64,000 nucleotides of DNA from Meandrina meandrites (taxonomy: Eukaryota; Cnidaria; Anthozoa; Scleractinia; Meandrinidae). Position 1 is the stretch's first letter. Each line of letters begins with the position of its first letter. The stretch is from contig OY855903.1 of assembly GCA_963693305.1 (NCBI GenBank), forward strand, positions 53,775,650 to 53,839,649, in the 5' to 3' direction. The notes below the pieces were generated by a model. The model searched no databases. It was not told the origin of the DNA and was given only the letters and a program-made list of their open reading frames with translations. This document shows positions 29,280 to 44,185 of this stretch, in pieces. The position numbers and the translations under genes are program-made.

Positions 29280-31190
29280 ATGCCGTTGAAGAGAGAATAT
29301 ATAATACACATTATTTACGTGGGTTAAAACGATAAAAGGTTTTCAATTGGACTGTAAAATCTTCTACGGTCTGGAATCATATTGCATGCATTATAGCACG
29401 TTTTGTTTTAATTTAAGAATTTATAACAAAAGCCACAATACCTGTATTTAACTTCTGTAGGTGTGTTGTTTAAAACTGGAGCGTTCCTGAGAAATTAGAG
29501 AACAGCAATATTAAATATTACTAAACCAAGACGACCAACAACTCAAAATAAAGTGATACAATTCACAATTGTTTCATGTGAAGACCCTCATGATTGCAAC
29601 AATGGTAAATTTTTAATAATTTAACGCTGCCAAAGTTGAATTGTCAACGTGTGTTTTGTGTGGTCAAACCGCACTTAACAGTTACTGTCAATACGAATAA
29701 AGGACAAAACATAGGAACAACGTGAACATATATGTACTGTTATTTCACGAGACTAAATTGGTATTAGTTAAAACGAAGACTACACAGTCAAATGCAAAAA
29801 TTTAAAGCTTAGCGTCATACTGAAAAACAAGACTTAATTATCGTGTTTTGATGGAAAAAACGTTGGCTGCAATTGATTTTCATATCTGAGGGATTAACAC
29901 AGAAACGTGTGAAGTAAAACTAGAATCAAATAGAACCCAAACAGCTACAGCTCCATTGTTTTTAAAACGTTGATAGCCACCTGCCTTGGGCTTAATCAAC
30001 ATTCAAAATTGAGGCCGGGGAAACTAAATTTATTGAAAAGGAATTTCTGCGATGCCGAGCTGTTTCCGATACTGAATTTGTTAATGTTATTTCGAGCGCC
30101 TTGATACAAACATGAGCTCTAAGACGGATTCCGCTGGAAGTTCGATCAATAAGTGCAAAAATTAACCACCAAAATCTACTTAAAGCAAGGTAACATTTTG
30201 TGTAGCATTAGAAACGTCCCACTGTATTGTATTTCTCGAACTGACCCCGCAATCATTCTCGAGAAAATTCACGTTAAACCTCGTAAAAATGCTTAAAACG
30301 CGTGCTATTTTGTTTTGAACTGACGTGCAAAGTTCGTTTTAACTAAAATATCGACAACTTCAAACCGTATTTATTTCCTCTTCGATCAGCCGTACAACTA
30401 AACATTTCAATATTATTGAAAACTTCTGATTCTCGAACGCTTCTTTTTCAAAAAAAAAATGTTTAGAAGCTATAAAATGTATTGCAAAATGTTGAATTTC
30501 GAACCATTTTTCTAACACGGATTTGGAGGTGATAAATGGACAGTACATTTTGAAGAAAGGTTTGCACACCACTAAACAAACTGTTTGTGAAATCAATAAT
30601 TCCTTTAACACTGAAAACATACCCAGAGGCTCTAGTAACCACATGAAGATCTCAGAATTACAGTTTGACAGATGAAAGAACTATTATTTCGTCAAAGTCC
30701 AAGTAACGTTGAAACGAAAACTCGAATTAGCTAAGCAATGTTTTGCCAACGATACGCTCCGCCATACATGTCCAATAAAACTCTAACATAAAGTTCAAAA
30801 GTTTATTTGAGTAAAATAAATTTCATTTTTTGTAAATAGACTGCCTTGCTTTAATCCCGATGAGACCTTTTCGAGCTAATCTCAAATTATACTCAACTCT
30901 GTCATCAAAATGTAAATGTTGCCGTAAAGGCTTGAAAACGTTTTTTAAAAATAGCTGGTATTATATCTAGACTGATTAAAATGACAAAATACTACCTTTG
31001 CAAGCATAAATAGTGGCAAAAAGTTCATCTTTGGCAGGGATTATTAATACGTGAAGACGATTAATTCCACCATTTATACTCAAAGTACCGCAGGGTAGAG
31101 GCTAGATTGAATTGTGATAATGCAAGCAAATTAAGAAACCACAAGTTGTAATTTGCTACAGGAGTTGTCTTGCTTGCATCGTGTTCAGAA
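29280..31190. other. no feature recognised
   Basis: AT-rich DNA with only chance ORFs and no convincing repeat boundary. Confidence 0.5.
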
Positions 31191-31289
31191 GTATTTAACC
31201 GAGACAAGTAAGGGAGCAAGCTAGAAAAAAATCAGAAACTTGTGTTCTCACCATTTGGGGTGGCCCCAATTGTATGCCTCTAGGTCTCG

Positions 31290-31620
31290 AGGATAGTTCA
31301 GGTGTATCATGGTTTCCTTTACACTTTACAACTGATGTTAAGTTCTTAAAACGGGTGCAAAAATTTGCAAAGAACGTCGTTGGTTTAGTTATCCTCGGAT
31401 GCTGATAAAACAACTTTGTCGCCTAACGCAAGCACTTCCGTAAAAGCTATATGAACGTTTCCTCTCTTTTAAGTCTCGCATTGCTGCAAGTATGGATCCA
31501 CATCATGAGACAAAACGACTTAAGATCCAAAGAGCGTTATCTTCTGATGCAAGGATAGGACAACTTTGCCACTTAATGCCAGCACTTCTGTAAAAGCTCT
31601 TTGAACGTTCCCTTTCTTTT
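31290..31620. repeat. local direct duplication
   Basis: A block with ACAACTTTG, AGCACTTC and GTAAAAGCT is repeated about 155 bp later with similar flanks (31407 and 31560). Two diverged units. Confidence 0.5.
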
Positions 31621-31885
31621 AAGGTGGGATTTGATTGAAATTTTACGAGGTTTAAAGAAGGGATAGAAGAAAGAAAATTATTTTTGGAACACCAACAGAC
31701 GGTTGACCCCACGCAAGCGTACCGAAAATTTGTAGGGGACTGTTATGGTGTCCATCTACTAATTGTTAACTTCAAACTCTAATTTTAAAACTTTATTAAA
31801 TCTTCAATACATGTATTTCTTATTTCTCTAAATTCGACTAATCTTTTGAGAAAACTATCTCCTCCCAAATTTCCCCCCAAAATTT
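31619..31885. mobile_element. diverged partial copy of the 57-kb TTAA MITE, inverted
   Basis: From TTAAGGTGGG onward it is the inverse of 57160-57415. Shared text includes ACACCAACAGACGGTTGA and GGGATAGAAGAAAGAAAAT. Lacks one terminus. Confidence 0.65.
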
Positions 31886-31889
31886 AAAA

Positions 31890-34800
31890 AAAAACCAAAA
31901 AAAACTGCAAAACATAGATTCTTGGAATAAGCATAGAGCCTTTGGATTGCTTAAAACGCGAACAAGAACCAAGTTAAGTGGCGGAAAAACGGATTTCAGA
32001 TTAAGTCTCGCCTTAAGTCTCGCTCTCTAATTAAGCCCCCTCTAAAACTTCAGCGTTTAATATGATCAGCCCAGGGTGTATCATTGTTACATGATAAGTT
32101 GTTGGCCATCAAAACCGTGTTGGGTATATAACCTCGATTTATCACAGTCACTATGAAAATGTTGGTTAAATGGTAGTATCTTAAACATTCCTTCAATGGA
32201 AACTTAAAATTCTATGCCATTCGTTTTACTTATATTATATATGATTTTATGAACTTTGCATTATTCATGTTTAGCTTTACTTTACACGTTGTCAGAGTTA
32301 CTTGGTGACTCAATTAATAAGACCAGGTGGCTTTTCATAGCCTTCCGCCAGTGGGTCCTTTTTTCTTTCGTTTTATTTCTGCAAATACGGTATTTTCTTT
32401 GATGAAAAAAGATTCAAAATAAACTAATCAACACACTAAGGCAATTGGGAGTAAAATTCGCGAGTGAGAAAGATAGTTAAATTATAAACACTAGCCGGAG
32501 GCAAACCACGAGAAAATTCGGGTGAGCAAATTAGGAATTTGTTTAGCCGAAAACCCGATGTGCTATCTTCGCTGTTATTGGCTAAGATGAGATTGTGCAA
32601 GTTTGTTGAATGATTTAAAATGTTTATCCAACGCAAGGCAAAAGTAAACCCATAATTTCGTTTAAAAGTCTGGAAAATCGCAGTATCATAATTATCGTTT
32701 TTTTTTCAGAGTAATTCAAACTTGACTGCCCGCTTTCAGCATTGTTGATCACGTGTTTTGTTTTGTGTTTCGACAGTGGCTAACGTCTTATAGAATTGAT
32801 GAGATCCCTGAACGAATGCAATTGTTGAATTGTGAAAAACTAAACGACGATACATGCCTGTTTGTGTCAGATGTTCGCTTCACTGAGATATCCAAGTACT
32901 GTAGCCATGGCAAGTTCAACTTGTCGTCATTTCCCGGTTATTTTTCACTCCTTTCACCTCTTAAGCAACATTTTAAATTGATATTCCTCCATGGATCTGG
33001 CAAGGATTAGAATCAACTTCCTTACATCATGAAGTGTTTTTATTTTTCCGAATAGATGACTCACGGTCAGTTATGGGGCCTCCCACGGGGACAGGTAATT
33101 TAGATCACGTTGATAATTTCGATTCAGTCTGCAAAATCCAGATTAGATTGAATTTCCGATTATTAATGCTCTCGCTTCCCTTAAGAATTCAATAATATGA
33201 AAATCAGGTCTTAAAACCATGCTATAGTGTTATATAGTGTTTTTCAATGAAAGTAATATATATTTATATATACAAAAATATATATTAGATAGTAGAAATT
33301 GAAGCATAAAAAATGCTCTAATTGCAGCTTTTTTTAGAAAAAATGTTTGAATTGTTGTTTGCATTTATAAAGTAAAATTACACTTTTCCTGAAAATACTG
33401 TAGGTGGAATAATCAATCAATTAAATGAAAACCTCCTGCCGCGATTATGACGATTGTCACAAAAAATGGTTGCAAATTTCTTTTGATCAGCATATTCTCC
33501 AAACAGTTAAAATATTCGCAAACGAAATCGATCATTATTCACAATTTTACTATAATTATTGTTTTTTGAACCCAAGAAATAAACTGGCGGGGAATAATTT
33601 TTAAATTTTGAAAGAAGGAGAATTAATGTTTATGTTCTCACAAAGCTGAACTGCATAATAATATAGTGGCGGATCTGAATTATCCGCCTTCCTGTTTGGA
33701 TTCGTTCAAATCAAATTGAGATCTTCAAGAAGCGAAGTATGAAATGTTTATGATGTGAATTTGAAATGAAATGTTTATGATATGTATTTGGAGCAAAGTA
33801 GAAAGTTATTTTTAAAATGTGAATGGTTTGAAAATGATCAGGCGACATATTTTGCATGTAACATCATTGAGCTTTTTGTTTTTGAAACATCACTTCACTC
33901 CTTCGTGCAACAACAAAATGAACACCGATAAAACAAAACCACTGATTAATTCGTTCGAGTTACCCATCTTGCGTAGAATGTAAATGATTTTCCCTTAACT
34001 GCGTGAACATTAACGGAGTGGGCTTTTCAAGAAAAAATTACCATTTTTAAGTGCGACATATGCAAAGGGGATTTCTGCGACAAGTTTTAGACATTAAAAG
34101 CTATTGCGTCTTAAGAAAAAATATCTCCGCAAGAAAAGTGTCCATCAGTGTACGAGTTGTGTTGTTGTGTGCTTGTTTGGCCGCGTTGTGTGTTTTGTTT
34201 CGTTTGTGTTCGTTATACGCGATATCTGCGCGCATTAGCGCGAACGAAGGCGATAAACTGCTACTACCCACTGCTACGAAAACCAGAAATAAAATCTCTC
34301 CCGTGGCAAATTAAAATGAAGGCGCTGAAATGAAATTGGACCTGACCTATTTACTAGTTAAACTGCATAGAAAAAAAGTGAACCGACACCACTCTAGTCT
34401 TACAAACAAACAACATTCAAGGTTACTGCTTTAGATATCATGCTTCAATTTGTGAACGAATCAACTGCAATAAAACAAGTATTTTTTACAATTATGGTAT
34501 ATTTTGTGTTTTGCTTTTCAAACTGTATTTCCCCTGCAAGGGATAGAAATTGAGCATTTAACCGCTTACTAGATGTGTGGACAGATATACAACGAATTAC
34601 TCTGTGCGCGTTTCGTTTATCATTTACGCTTTGAAATTTAGCCTCTCGTTAAATTGAAGGATAAAACGATCCCAAGAATAAACCCCTCGATTTGCACAAA
34701 AGTGTACTTGTGAAAGGAGGTTAAATCCAACAGTTCAATTCTGTTTGCATGAAAGCATCAACTAGCAAAGTAAAATGTTTACCTTTGCACTTTAAGCCTT

Positions 34801-37800
34801 GTCGTACTGTCTTCAACCCAATATTAGTGAAGGTTGTGTGGTTCGTCCAGTTTAACGTTTTGCGCTAGTGGAAATACATTTATATACAAACAACTTTTGT
34901 GCATCAAAACTATTACGTCTTGAACGATGAAGGCCTTTAAAGCTGTGTATTATAGGTGCAATAGAAAATCGGAAGAGGCCAGCAAAATCGCCCCAACAGA
35001 ATTTCCCAGACAACCAGAAGTCTCTGAAAAGAATTTCCATAAATAATTCGGACGTACGTCATTTCGGCTTTACAACTTGCAAATTATGTTTTCTCCCTTC
35101 GATCTTTACACCTAGTTTAATTGGCCATTATGTAGCGCAAAGAAAGTTGTCTCGCTTAAATCAGGCGGGCATAATATAATATTATAATTTACATCTTATT
35201 GCATTCGTTTATGAGAACTCGGTTGGCCAAGTTTATTTAGTTTTTGTCATTTGACAAAAACAAAGTCTCGCAAATGAGCTTTTTTGGACAAAAAAATTAC
35301 TAATTCGACAAAATAAACTGAGCTGGAAGAATTATAACAACCAATGGTAGTCGACACAAAACAAAGACGTTGACTGCATAACATTAATTTGGAGATTGTG
35401 TTTCCCAAATACCATTAAATGACACATTTCCTGGAGCCGACAGTTTAACTTAACAATTAATCCTCGGTGAGTCTCACACTCACCAATTAGATTTCTTTGT
35501 TTTCTTCGTTTTTAAAAGCATTTTAAAATGCTAAACTATCGGTACAACCTACACTCAGATATTGCCTTGGGCAAAAGGTAATGATACCTCTTGCGTGTGA
35601 AGTGGCACATTTTTACCTCCCATGACGTCATACGGAAAACGGATGCCGCTCGAACCTAACGCAGCTCCCTCCAAAATACACTATAATCTTAAAAAACAAC
35701 TTAAAGCTTATCAATTAATATCCTCATATCCTGGCGGTTGTTAGCAAACTGTGCGGGATAGCTTTCCCAAGATAGTCATGAAAACAGTCGGCATAGTTAA
35801 GGCACGAACTCTAATCTATAGTACTGTTTTTTGAATCCTTGACCTTTTGGAGATTGTTCCTATTCTCTCCACCGACCACAAAGGTGTATACAACAGAAAA
35901 TTATAATGACTGAAAAGCTTCGCACCGTTTCTATCGAACTAATTGTGTGAGTTAATAAAAGGTATTGTTTTTTTTTTAATATAAACTTAAAAATGTTTCA
36001 AAATTAGTAACATATCCAAATGTCATATTATCCTGGAACTAAATACATTGCTCCACAGCCTCCTTGTGAGAATAATTTATTCTTAATTCTTTTCAATAAT
36101 AAAAGTTCATGACTAAAAAGAGGTTACTTTTTCAGCGGAAATTGAAGCTATGTAATGCAGGGGGTTATTTTTCTCACGAGTCAGTATTTTTTTACGATGC
36201 TTTAGAGCTTTTAATCATTGAATAATCCGTTTTTCGTTTCCATTTAACCATGCTTTTGCGTAATTTGCGGTTAGGAGGCCCAAGACGAGAGCCGCATTGG
36301 CACTCTTGCATGGTACTTTGACTTATAAAAGTTCATTCGGACTTGTTCTGAAAAACATGTTACATGGCAAGTCTTATACGAGTTGTTATCTCACAGATAT
36401 GAGATTGCTTTCGAAGATTTTGTAGTCGGTATGATGCTGGCATAGTTGTAGCTATGGCAACGAAAAACTAATAGCCTTCCATGTGGTATGGCTGATCTGT
36501 GGCCTTTTAATCACATGGTTGCCATCATTTCTTGAATTTCATTCTAGGTGCCTCCTGTGAGAACAAATTATGGTAAAATCAATCTTCGATGTAATGAAAG
36601 GGCTATAGTATGGAATTTTATTTAACATTTTCATATAAACAATAGCTTTGATACATTATAAGTTGTGTGCACGTTTCTTGTTTTTTTGTGTGTCTTTTTC
36701 TTTGTATCCATGTTTGTGTCTGTGTATATATTTGTAAAAATAATCGACAATTTTCCTTCGATTTGTTAGCTCAGTCACACAGTTAGCTTACTTTCTTTAC
36801 TTATTCTGGGTGGAATTTTACCAAGTCTTGTTATTCCCGTATTTCAATATTCTTTTGTAAACTGAAAATAAATAAACGTGTGTAAATGAAATGTTAGTAA
36901 ACCTGCACGTGTGCTTTCTTGGTCCTACTAAAAGAGGAAAGGGTTTTCCCGGAACGTTTAAGTAGAAAATGACGCTTCCTAAAATGTTTACAATTTCAGT
37001 TTTTTTTTTTCACACGGTTCAAAAGCGTTTATAGTCCCATGAAATAAAGTGGGACTAATAAACAGATGTACAGAAAATATAAAAAGCGATCGCCTGTAAC
37101 AAATTTAACCCCTATATCTAATTTGCAGTCTGTGGATATTTCAAATCATACTTTTCAAAACATTCGTCAAAGAGCTCGAGTACAAACCCATTATTATTTG
37201 ACACCATATTTACGCTCTTTTTTAAAATGGAAACTGTGCACCAGCCTGTGCACAAGCAGAACTAACGCTATTGCTCAGATTATGTCTTTCTGCATTTAAA
37301 TTGGATACAAGGACAAGGGTCTGAAAATACTTGTCTTACCTTAAAAAGTAGTGATGGACTTGAATAAATCACCTCGTTGGGGCTGCGTTAAATAAACTGT
37401 TTTATATCATGTTCAGTAGCCCCGGTTTCTGAAGTTCTTAACAGGTTTTTTAGTCTGTGCTGGTGACGAATTATACACGACGGAAAAGAACGAACCCTTC
37501 ATATTACAGTGAAACCCGATACCTTTTTACAATAACATCAAAAGTCAGCAAGATAACAACATGAATGATGGCCAATGATTTTTTTAGCGACAGGCGCAGT
37601 AATATACCTTGCAATATTTATTTACCGTGTGCTAAATTGCTATATTTTGTATCCATCCTATCTTGTTCCGATTTTATGTCATCCATAATAGGCTTTAGAT
37701 CGCGGAATATGATATGTTATTGCACGTCTCTTTCATACATGAAATAAGTTGTGTGATTGCACGTTTCAGGCTACTTACTGACATCGAGGCTGTTTTTTTC

Positions 37801-39090
37801 TAGCTACAGATTCAATCATCTCCTCTTTAGTTTCCAGTTTAGGTTTTTTCGAGTAAAATCATGCGCTGGGATTTTAAGCATTTAAAAGTCTTTCCGTAAA
37901 TGTTTCCGTAAAGAACAAGCTTGCGTGTATTTCGGAAAAGGATGACATTTATGATGATCATCCTCCCACGCAAATTAGCAAAGGGCCAATTCTACGTGTA
38001 AGCGAACAAGTGCCTAGACAAAAATCACTTTGTAATCGTTGAATACCTGTCGGTGGCCTCGAAAGAAAGGAGCCTAAAAGCTTTATAAATGGTCGTTTTT
38101 CGAACACATTAGCAGGCTGATTTATTAACATTTCTTATCTTGATCTCGGTTTGCCAATTTTAGAATCAATTTTATAAGGCTCAACAACATCGGGCTTTAA
38201 ATACATGTTTTTGTCTGATTAACACTGCCGTAAACAAATACGACATTTGAAAACTTACTTCTTCACTTTGTATAGTAGGGTTGGAAAGCTATTTAATAAA
38301 AAGACCGTATGCAGTACGTGTGTATTATTTTTCATGTCCAGTTTAGACGCAATCTGATGAAAGCGCATACGACATCAGGAGCAGTAATTGCGAAATGACG
38401 GATATGGAAATTGACGCACGGAAAGGCTGTTACACTAAGAGAATATAAAATTTCAACAGTGGGACAACAAAGTACATGTTAACAAAATGTGACTACTCTT
38501 TGATATTACTCAGATCAGGTGAAAACCATATTTCAGACAAACATCGCCTAAGCCAATAAGGTTACAGAATTTTTTTTTCCAACTATCACAACCACAGCAA
38601 TTAACCGGCGCCAACATGAAGACAATTTAAAATTATGAAACATTTGGAGGGCGAAAGGCCGGTATAAAACAGTTTATTTTGAAGATTTTCACTTTGCAGA
38701 CAGCTTGCATACACAATGTTTCAAATTGTTCTTCTACATGTTGCTTTTAGTCATGCATGCGCACCACTCATTTCTTGTACTTTAATTTACGGGAAAATGT
38801 TGTAATATGTGTCATTTGGCTTGTGCTCCTTTGTAACAAAGAAAAACCTTTCTCGTGTTTATCCTTTTATCTGGGCTCCGTGACAATAAATTGGCAACGG
38901 AACAGTAAACATCGAAACATCTTTGGAGATAATCTACGGTTGAACATGCGCAAACACGTACATATCAGTCAAACATACGGAGGGTGTACAGTTTCCGGCA
39001 AAACTGTCGCCGCTAAAATGCAAATATTTGCTTTAAATTGAAATAAATTACAATATTTAGAGATGAAGCAATATCAGCCCTAGCTGGTTT
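31890..39090. other. 7-kb stretch with no gene recognised
   Basis: AT-rich. Short ORFs of 60-90 codons have no recognisable domain and no paired splice context. TA-rich microsatellite near 33255-33290; small hairpin around TTTGTCATTTGACAAA at 35245. Confidence 0.5.
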
Positions 39091-39094
39091 TCCT

Positions 39095-39268
39095 GTGGGT
39101 CGTGTATCCAGGTCGGTTTTTGGGATAAAAGAAAAATAAAAAAAACGGGAGAAACTCGGAGAAAAAACCCTCGGAACAAGGCGAGAACCAACAACGGCAC
39201 CTGATCGGGATTGAACCCGCGCTACATTGGTAGAAGGCGAATGCCCTCACCAATGCGCCATCCCCGCT
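39095..39268 (-). mobile_element. tRNA-derived SINE
   Basis: On the minus strand the 5' part is tRNA-like, with an A box (TGGCGCATTGGT) and a B box (GGTTCAATCCC) at RNA polymerase III promoter spacing. It is followed by a GTTGTTGGTTCTCGCC tail and pyrimidine/T-rich 3' part, an arrangement known from cnidarian SINEs. The acceptor region is not a proper tRNA, so this is not a functional tRNA gene. Confidence 0.75.
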
Positions 39269-39699
39269 CTGCCAAAATGTGAGAACTTTTCTTCTTGCAA
39301 GCGCAAATTTAAAATATTTACTGAGAAGTTGATCCTCCTACGAAGAAAATACACAGATTTCATCATAATTTTCACAAGTTTGGTGCGTAAAATGTTTTGC
39401 AACTCAAAGTTAAGGAGTTGTATATACCAAGAGTCTGTTGTATAATTATACTGAACATTTTATTTTATATTTGTGTGCAAAATCCTTTTTAGGCGCTCAT
39501 GAAAATTGAGTGGTTTATTGTGCAAATATTATAAGCTTTACCTGGCAAAGCAGGCAACTGAATCCTGCGGAAAGTCAGTTAGTCGTTTTTAAAGGAGATT
39601 CGTTTGATGTCAATTGTACTTTCAACATTATTACGACATGACTTGCTTTCGACGAGTCTCTTCTTAGTCCTCTTGAGAGAGTTACCGTAAACATTTATT

Positions 39700-40750
39700 T
39701 AAGGTGGCTCTGTAGTTATTCCGGGAGCACTCGTCCATGACAAACATTTCTTTATAACGTTTTTGGCGTTCACGAGATTGCTATGAAACCTTGGTAAAAA
39801 ACGTCCACCTACCATTCAAAATCGCATCCAGTAAAAAATTCTATTGACTTACATACTGTGGCTAATTTTCAGGAAAATCGTTGGAGCAGAAGTGCGGAAA
39901 TATTAAGGTCATCTAAATTCGACTCTAAAATTCTATTGAAATTTTCTATGCGATGCAAAAATATTGCTGCCGGTAAAACTACAACCATGATGCTATTTCA
40001 TCACTCCTTAAGGTGTTGCAATACAGTTTTTTTCTGAACATACCTAACATTTTTAATTGGCCGTTTAACAGACTTTCCTGGCACGAATAGATGTGAAATT
40101 TACACCAGCTCAGTGATTGGAATCGGATTGGAGTTTGATATAGGATGTTTTTTTGGAAAATCGATATTTCCATGGCAAAGATAAACAGAAAAACACGAAA
40201 TCAGTTTAACTTGAATTCTACGCTTCTCAGATTTGATATAAAAAACTAACACCAGTATCTGCAACTATGGTGTACTGCACATCAATTGTACAAGAATAAA
40301 ACATTTCTGTGTGTTTGATTTCGAATAAATAGCAAATATATTTCTAACCATGCTTTTTGCATGACAATGATAAATGGACCGAGACTCAGAAACTTCGTTG
40401 AAGATAAATTTTCCACTTTTTTGGAAATTCTCCGGCAAAAACGGCTCCAACTTTTTTCGTCGGTTCAAACCCCTTCTTTCAGAATTTTTTTTATTCTTGT
40501 ATATTTCATGTGCAGTACACTATAGTATCAGATACTGGTGTTAGTTTGTTTACGTCAAATTTGATTCGCATAGAATTCAAGTTTAACTGATTTCGATTTT
40601 TTTCTGTTTATCGTTGCCATGGCAATATCGATTTTCCTAAAAAGTATATTATATCAAACTTCAATCCAATAACTTGTGTAGATCTCACAGCGAACAGCCA
40701 ATTAAAAATATTAGGTATGGCCCAGAAAGACTGTATTGACTGTATTGTAT
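39700..40750. mobile_element. foldback-type element with arms near 39957-40300 and 40490-40750
   Basis: The left arm is the inverse of the right arm over about 250 bp (e.g. AACTAACACCAGTATCTG against CAGATACTGGTGTTAGTT). The right-arm sequence also occurs at 23950-24255. The outer boundary at about 39700 (AAGGTGGCTCTGTAG) is a guess. Confidence 0.6.
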
Positions 40751-40759
40751 CCTTGATAA

Positions 40760-43700
40760 GATTTAGAGGAATCGATGCTCAAAATTCGCAGAATTAAAGC
40801 TTTACAAGATAACACCCACTCAAGAAATATGGCCGATGAATTTATTAATGAGCAAGGGTCCTGCGCAACCTTAAGCCCTATTCCTTACAAACCCCCCTCC
40901 TTCGAATCTTATAAATCATAGTCTAAAACTTAATAAATCTCTCGCTAAAGGTCTTTAAAAAGTCCCCGGCGTATTTCTTTTCGAGACTTTTTGAGGGAGT
41001 GGGAAACCAGCGTCCTCCTCCGCTGATTGAGGTTAATTACAACATCTTGTAAACGGATAGAATCATGACTGCTTTATGACAAGATCTACAAGGAGGGAAA
41101 TTGGCAGCAGGATGATCATTTTTTATGTTAAAAACAATATACTTTTAAATACAATATTCAGTTATACAAAACTGACTTTTGAACCTCAACTTCACCATAA
41201 CTAGAAAGTCTATAAAACAGGACGATATTGTCTCATGTGACATGGGTCATTCTGAAAAACCATAGGCCTGATGGGCGCCAAACGTCCTAATAATAATGAT
41301 CTTTTTTTAAAAAACTGGAAACAGTCGAACTAGGATTTAGTCAATTTTTAGCGTGATAGCGAAAATGCTGCTGATGGAAGGGAGCAATTTTGCTAATTGA
41401 AAATGCCAATCATTTTTAAGTATATTGTATAATGGTTGACTGGCAGATGCTACTTAATTTCCCAAACGTGCTACGCTCCGAAATAATATAATTTTGACTC
41501 AACCACCGCCTGAAGACGCCGCGATCTCCCACAGAGGATAAGGGCGATGCAACGTGCGGTTAAAACTCGGCACATATGGGACCGGGGAAAATATAACATT
41601 CGATTTAAATATAAGAATCTGGCTACCACCATTCCTGCTACATGGGATTCGCTGTCAATTTGAATTTTCTCTTTTGTTTCCGTATGATGTCACGTTCTGT
41701 TTCTTGTTGAGTAAAATGGCTGTTATTAAGACGGCATCCTGATGGGAAGTCAGTTGACTAAACTGACCTTGGCATGCTAAACTGTTAACTTATTTTAAAA
41801 AAATAATCCCTCTTAATGGGGACTTAGAGGCGTCATGAGAAAATGGTTCATTTACGTAACGCCATTGCGTAACTTGAGACGGGATGTTGTTGATAATAGA
41901 TTTCCTAATACAATTTTGCTTCCATGTCCACGTAAAAGTCATGTTATGCTCAATTGAAAAAAAAGTGGGTCTGCATGTGTTTAATGGAGTAAGATTGGCG
42001 ATTTCTGTTCCGCTTATTCCAGTTGCATTGCTCTGCGTAAGATTTTTTTTTTCAATTTGACATAGGCTGATGTTGCGTGTTTCTGTCTCTTCCGTTTCTT
42101 GACAGGTTTTGAGCTGAAAGCTTAAGTTTAAGATTCACCTGCCAACGTTTCCAAAAATTCTAATTAATACGGTTTAGCACTTAACTCCGGCGACATTTTA
42201 CAAAGAGGCACACCAAATGTACAAAAGAAGGAGGGAAAAATGTCAATACTTCATTTTATCAGTTTCCAGTTTTACTTACAATCAAAGCATATTTCATATT
42301 TGTATAGGTACCTTGAAATTTTACGCAAGATTTCAAATTCAACAAACTGATGTTTTCTGTTTTCTTAGTCCAGAAGAAGCTTAAACTGCGTCATATTTGC
42401 TTAGGCGACTATGAAATGAGTACGCTAAAGGCCTTAACATGTTGAAAATACAAGAAAATATCTTGCTTATGGCAGCAAAAGAATTATACAATATATTCTT
42501 GCTAACGTAAAAAACAAAAACTTACCTGCGATATAAGAAGTTCGGCGTTATCTTTCCCTTTCACCTGGCCGTGTGTTCACCTGAGCTGAAATTCTCTTTT
42601 ATCTTAAATAGAACGAAAAATTTTGTTAGAAACACTTTCAAACGCTCGAGATTCGGAATAGCTTTTAAAATGTCTAGCTTACCGCAACCTTTAAGGAGTT
42701 CCTTTAAATTTTCCTAGCAAGCGACGAACGGACGTCGCCCGATAGAAATTTGAATTTTCTGCTTTACATGATTACAACGGGCAAATTTAAACACCACGAC
42801 AGACGGACGTATTTGACCGAGGAACCACTTGTTTCCGATATTAATTATTAAAACAAAGAAATTAAACAAACGGTAGGGGAAGAGATCGGGCGGTTAACAA
42901 GCAATGGGGCAAATACCAGACAACATTGTCAAATGGAAAAAACCAGCAGTCATTTGATGAAATATGCAAATTGCTTAACTGTGCCGACTAAACATGAACA
43001 GCACATTAAAATAAAATAGTCCTCTGCGCAGAAAAATACATTTAATTGAATAAATTCGTTAAACTGTCTCAAAAATAATATGTTTTTGTCGTAAAAACAA
43101 AGAGAAAATGACTTCATTTCATTTCGCTCAAGTCAACATTATAACCGCTGACCATTCTTCTTTTCTTCCTGTGCTAAATTAGTATCATGCAAACAATTCA
43201 GACATTGAATATCGAATATCGGTCGAAATGATTGCATTAAAGTCCAGGGATAAAGGCCAGAAACAAAATAACTATTAATTATTATTAGTTGTTAGATAAC
43301 TACACAATTTTTTCGATAATAAGTGACAAGTAAGAAAAAGGTTAGCAGGTCGAGTGCAGCATCACTAGCAAATTCTAGAAATTTCATCCGGCATTTGTAT
43401 ATATGTCTTCGCGACCCCTGCCTACTTTGGCAAGGCGTTGACACCACGAATTTAACAGCAGTGGTAAAAATAGGTTTTATCTGTGGAAACCTTTACAGCT
43501 GTACCTAGAGACAACTAAATCTTTTACCCGCAAATGTTCACGGACAAATGTATGGGACAATCTGAGATTTTCTGGAGCTTAAGACCTTTAAAAAGTTGTA
43601 CAAAATTTCTCATTTTGATCTAATTTAAAAGCAACTTTACTGAGATGGGATCCCTGGAAAAGTTGAGCATGAATTTTTAAGATGAAAGTTTGTAATTACA

Positions 43701-44180
43701 CTGAAACTAATTGCAATTGGTATTCATCAAGATTGCTTCTTTAATTTTGCTTTACTATAAACAACACTTTGATGTGTTTACAAAATAGTCTAAATAATGA
43801 CCAAACCCTCAATTTGTAAAAAATGTAGCGAAACTGCAATCGAAATAAATCCTTGCTTTTTATAGAAAAGAGCGAATTAAAGTACGTGACTGACGGTTTT
43901 AAATGATCTATAAAATATGCCCGGTCTTTACTTGATCTGTTAAGCTGATTGGGTGTCGAAAATGAAGTTCACAAAACGCTCAAGTAGCTGGACGTCTTGT
44001 GAAAATAAATTTACCCATCATTCAATCAAGTTTTTGTACGTTAGAACCTCTTGTTACTATAACAATATTTAACTATTTTGAAGCTAATTTGAATAAATGT
44101 AGCACTCCACTGAAGTAAGTGAAGTTTGACGTAAGGAACGTTTTTCGTAAAAAAATCGTAAGAAATCAACACACTTCTTA
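40760..44180. other. no gene recognised; one possible non-coding exon
   Basis: AT-rich DNA. A 55-nt block at 42526-42580 (minus) is bordered by CTCAG and GTAAGT and could be a 5' UTR exon. Confidence 0.4.
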
Positions 44181-44185
44181 TCTTA

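Noticed and set aside
34051..34333. Plus-strand ORFs with a hydrophobic Cys/Leu-rich run
   Set aside because: No recognisable domain, splice context or homologous motif; compatible with chance.
39180..39268. A tRNA gene
   Set aside because: A and B boxes are present but the cloverleaf acceptor pairing is poor and a SINE tail follows.
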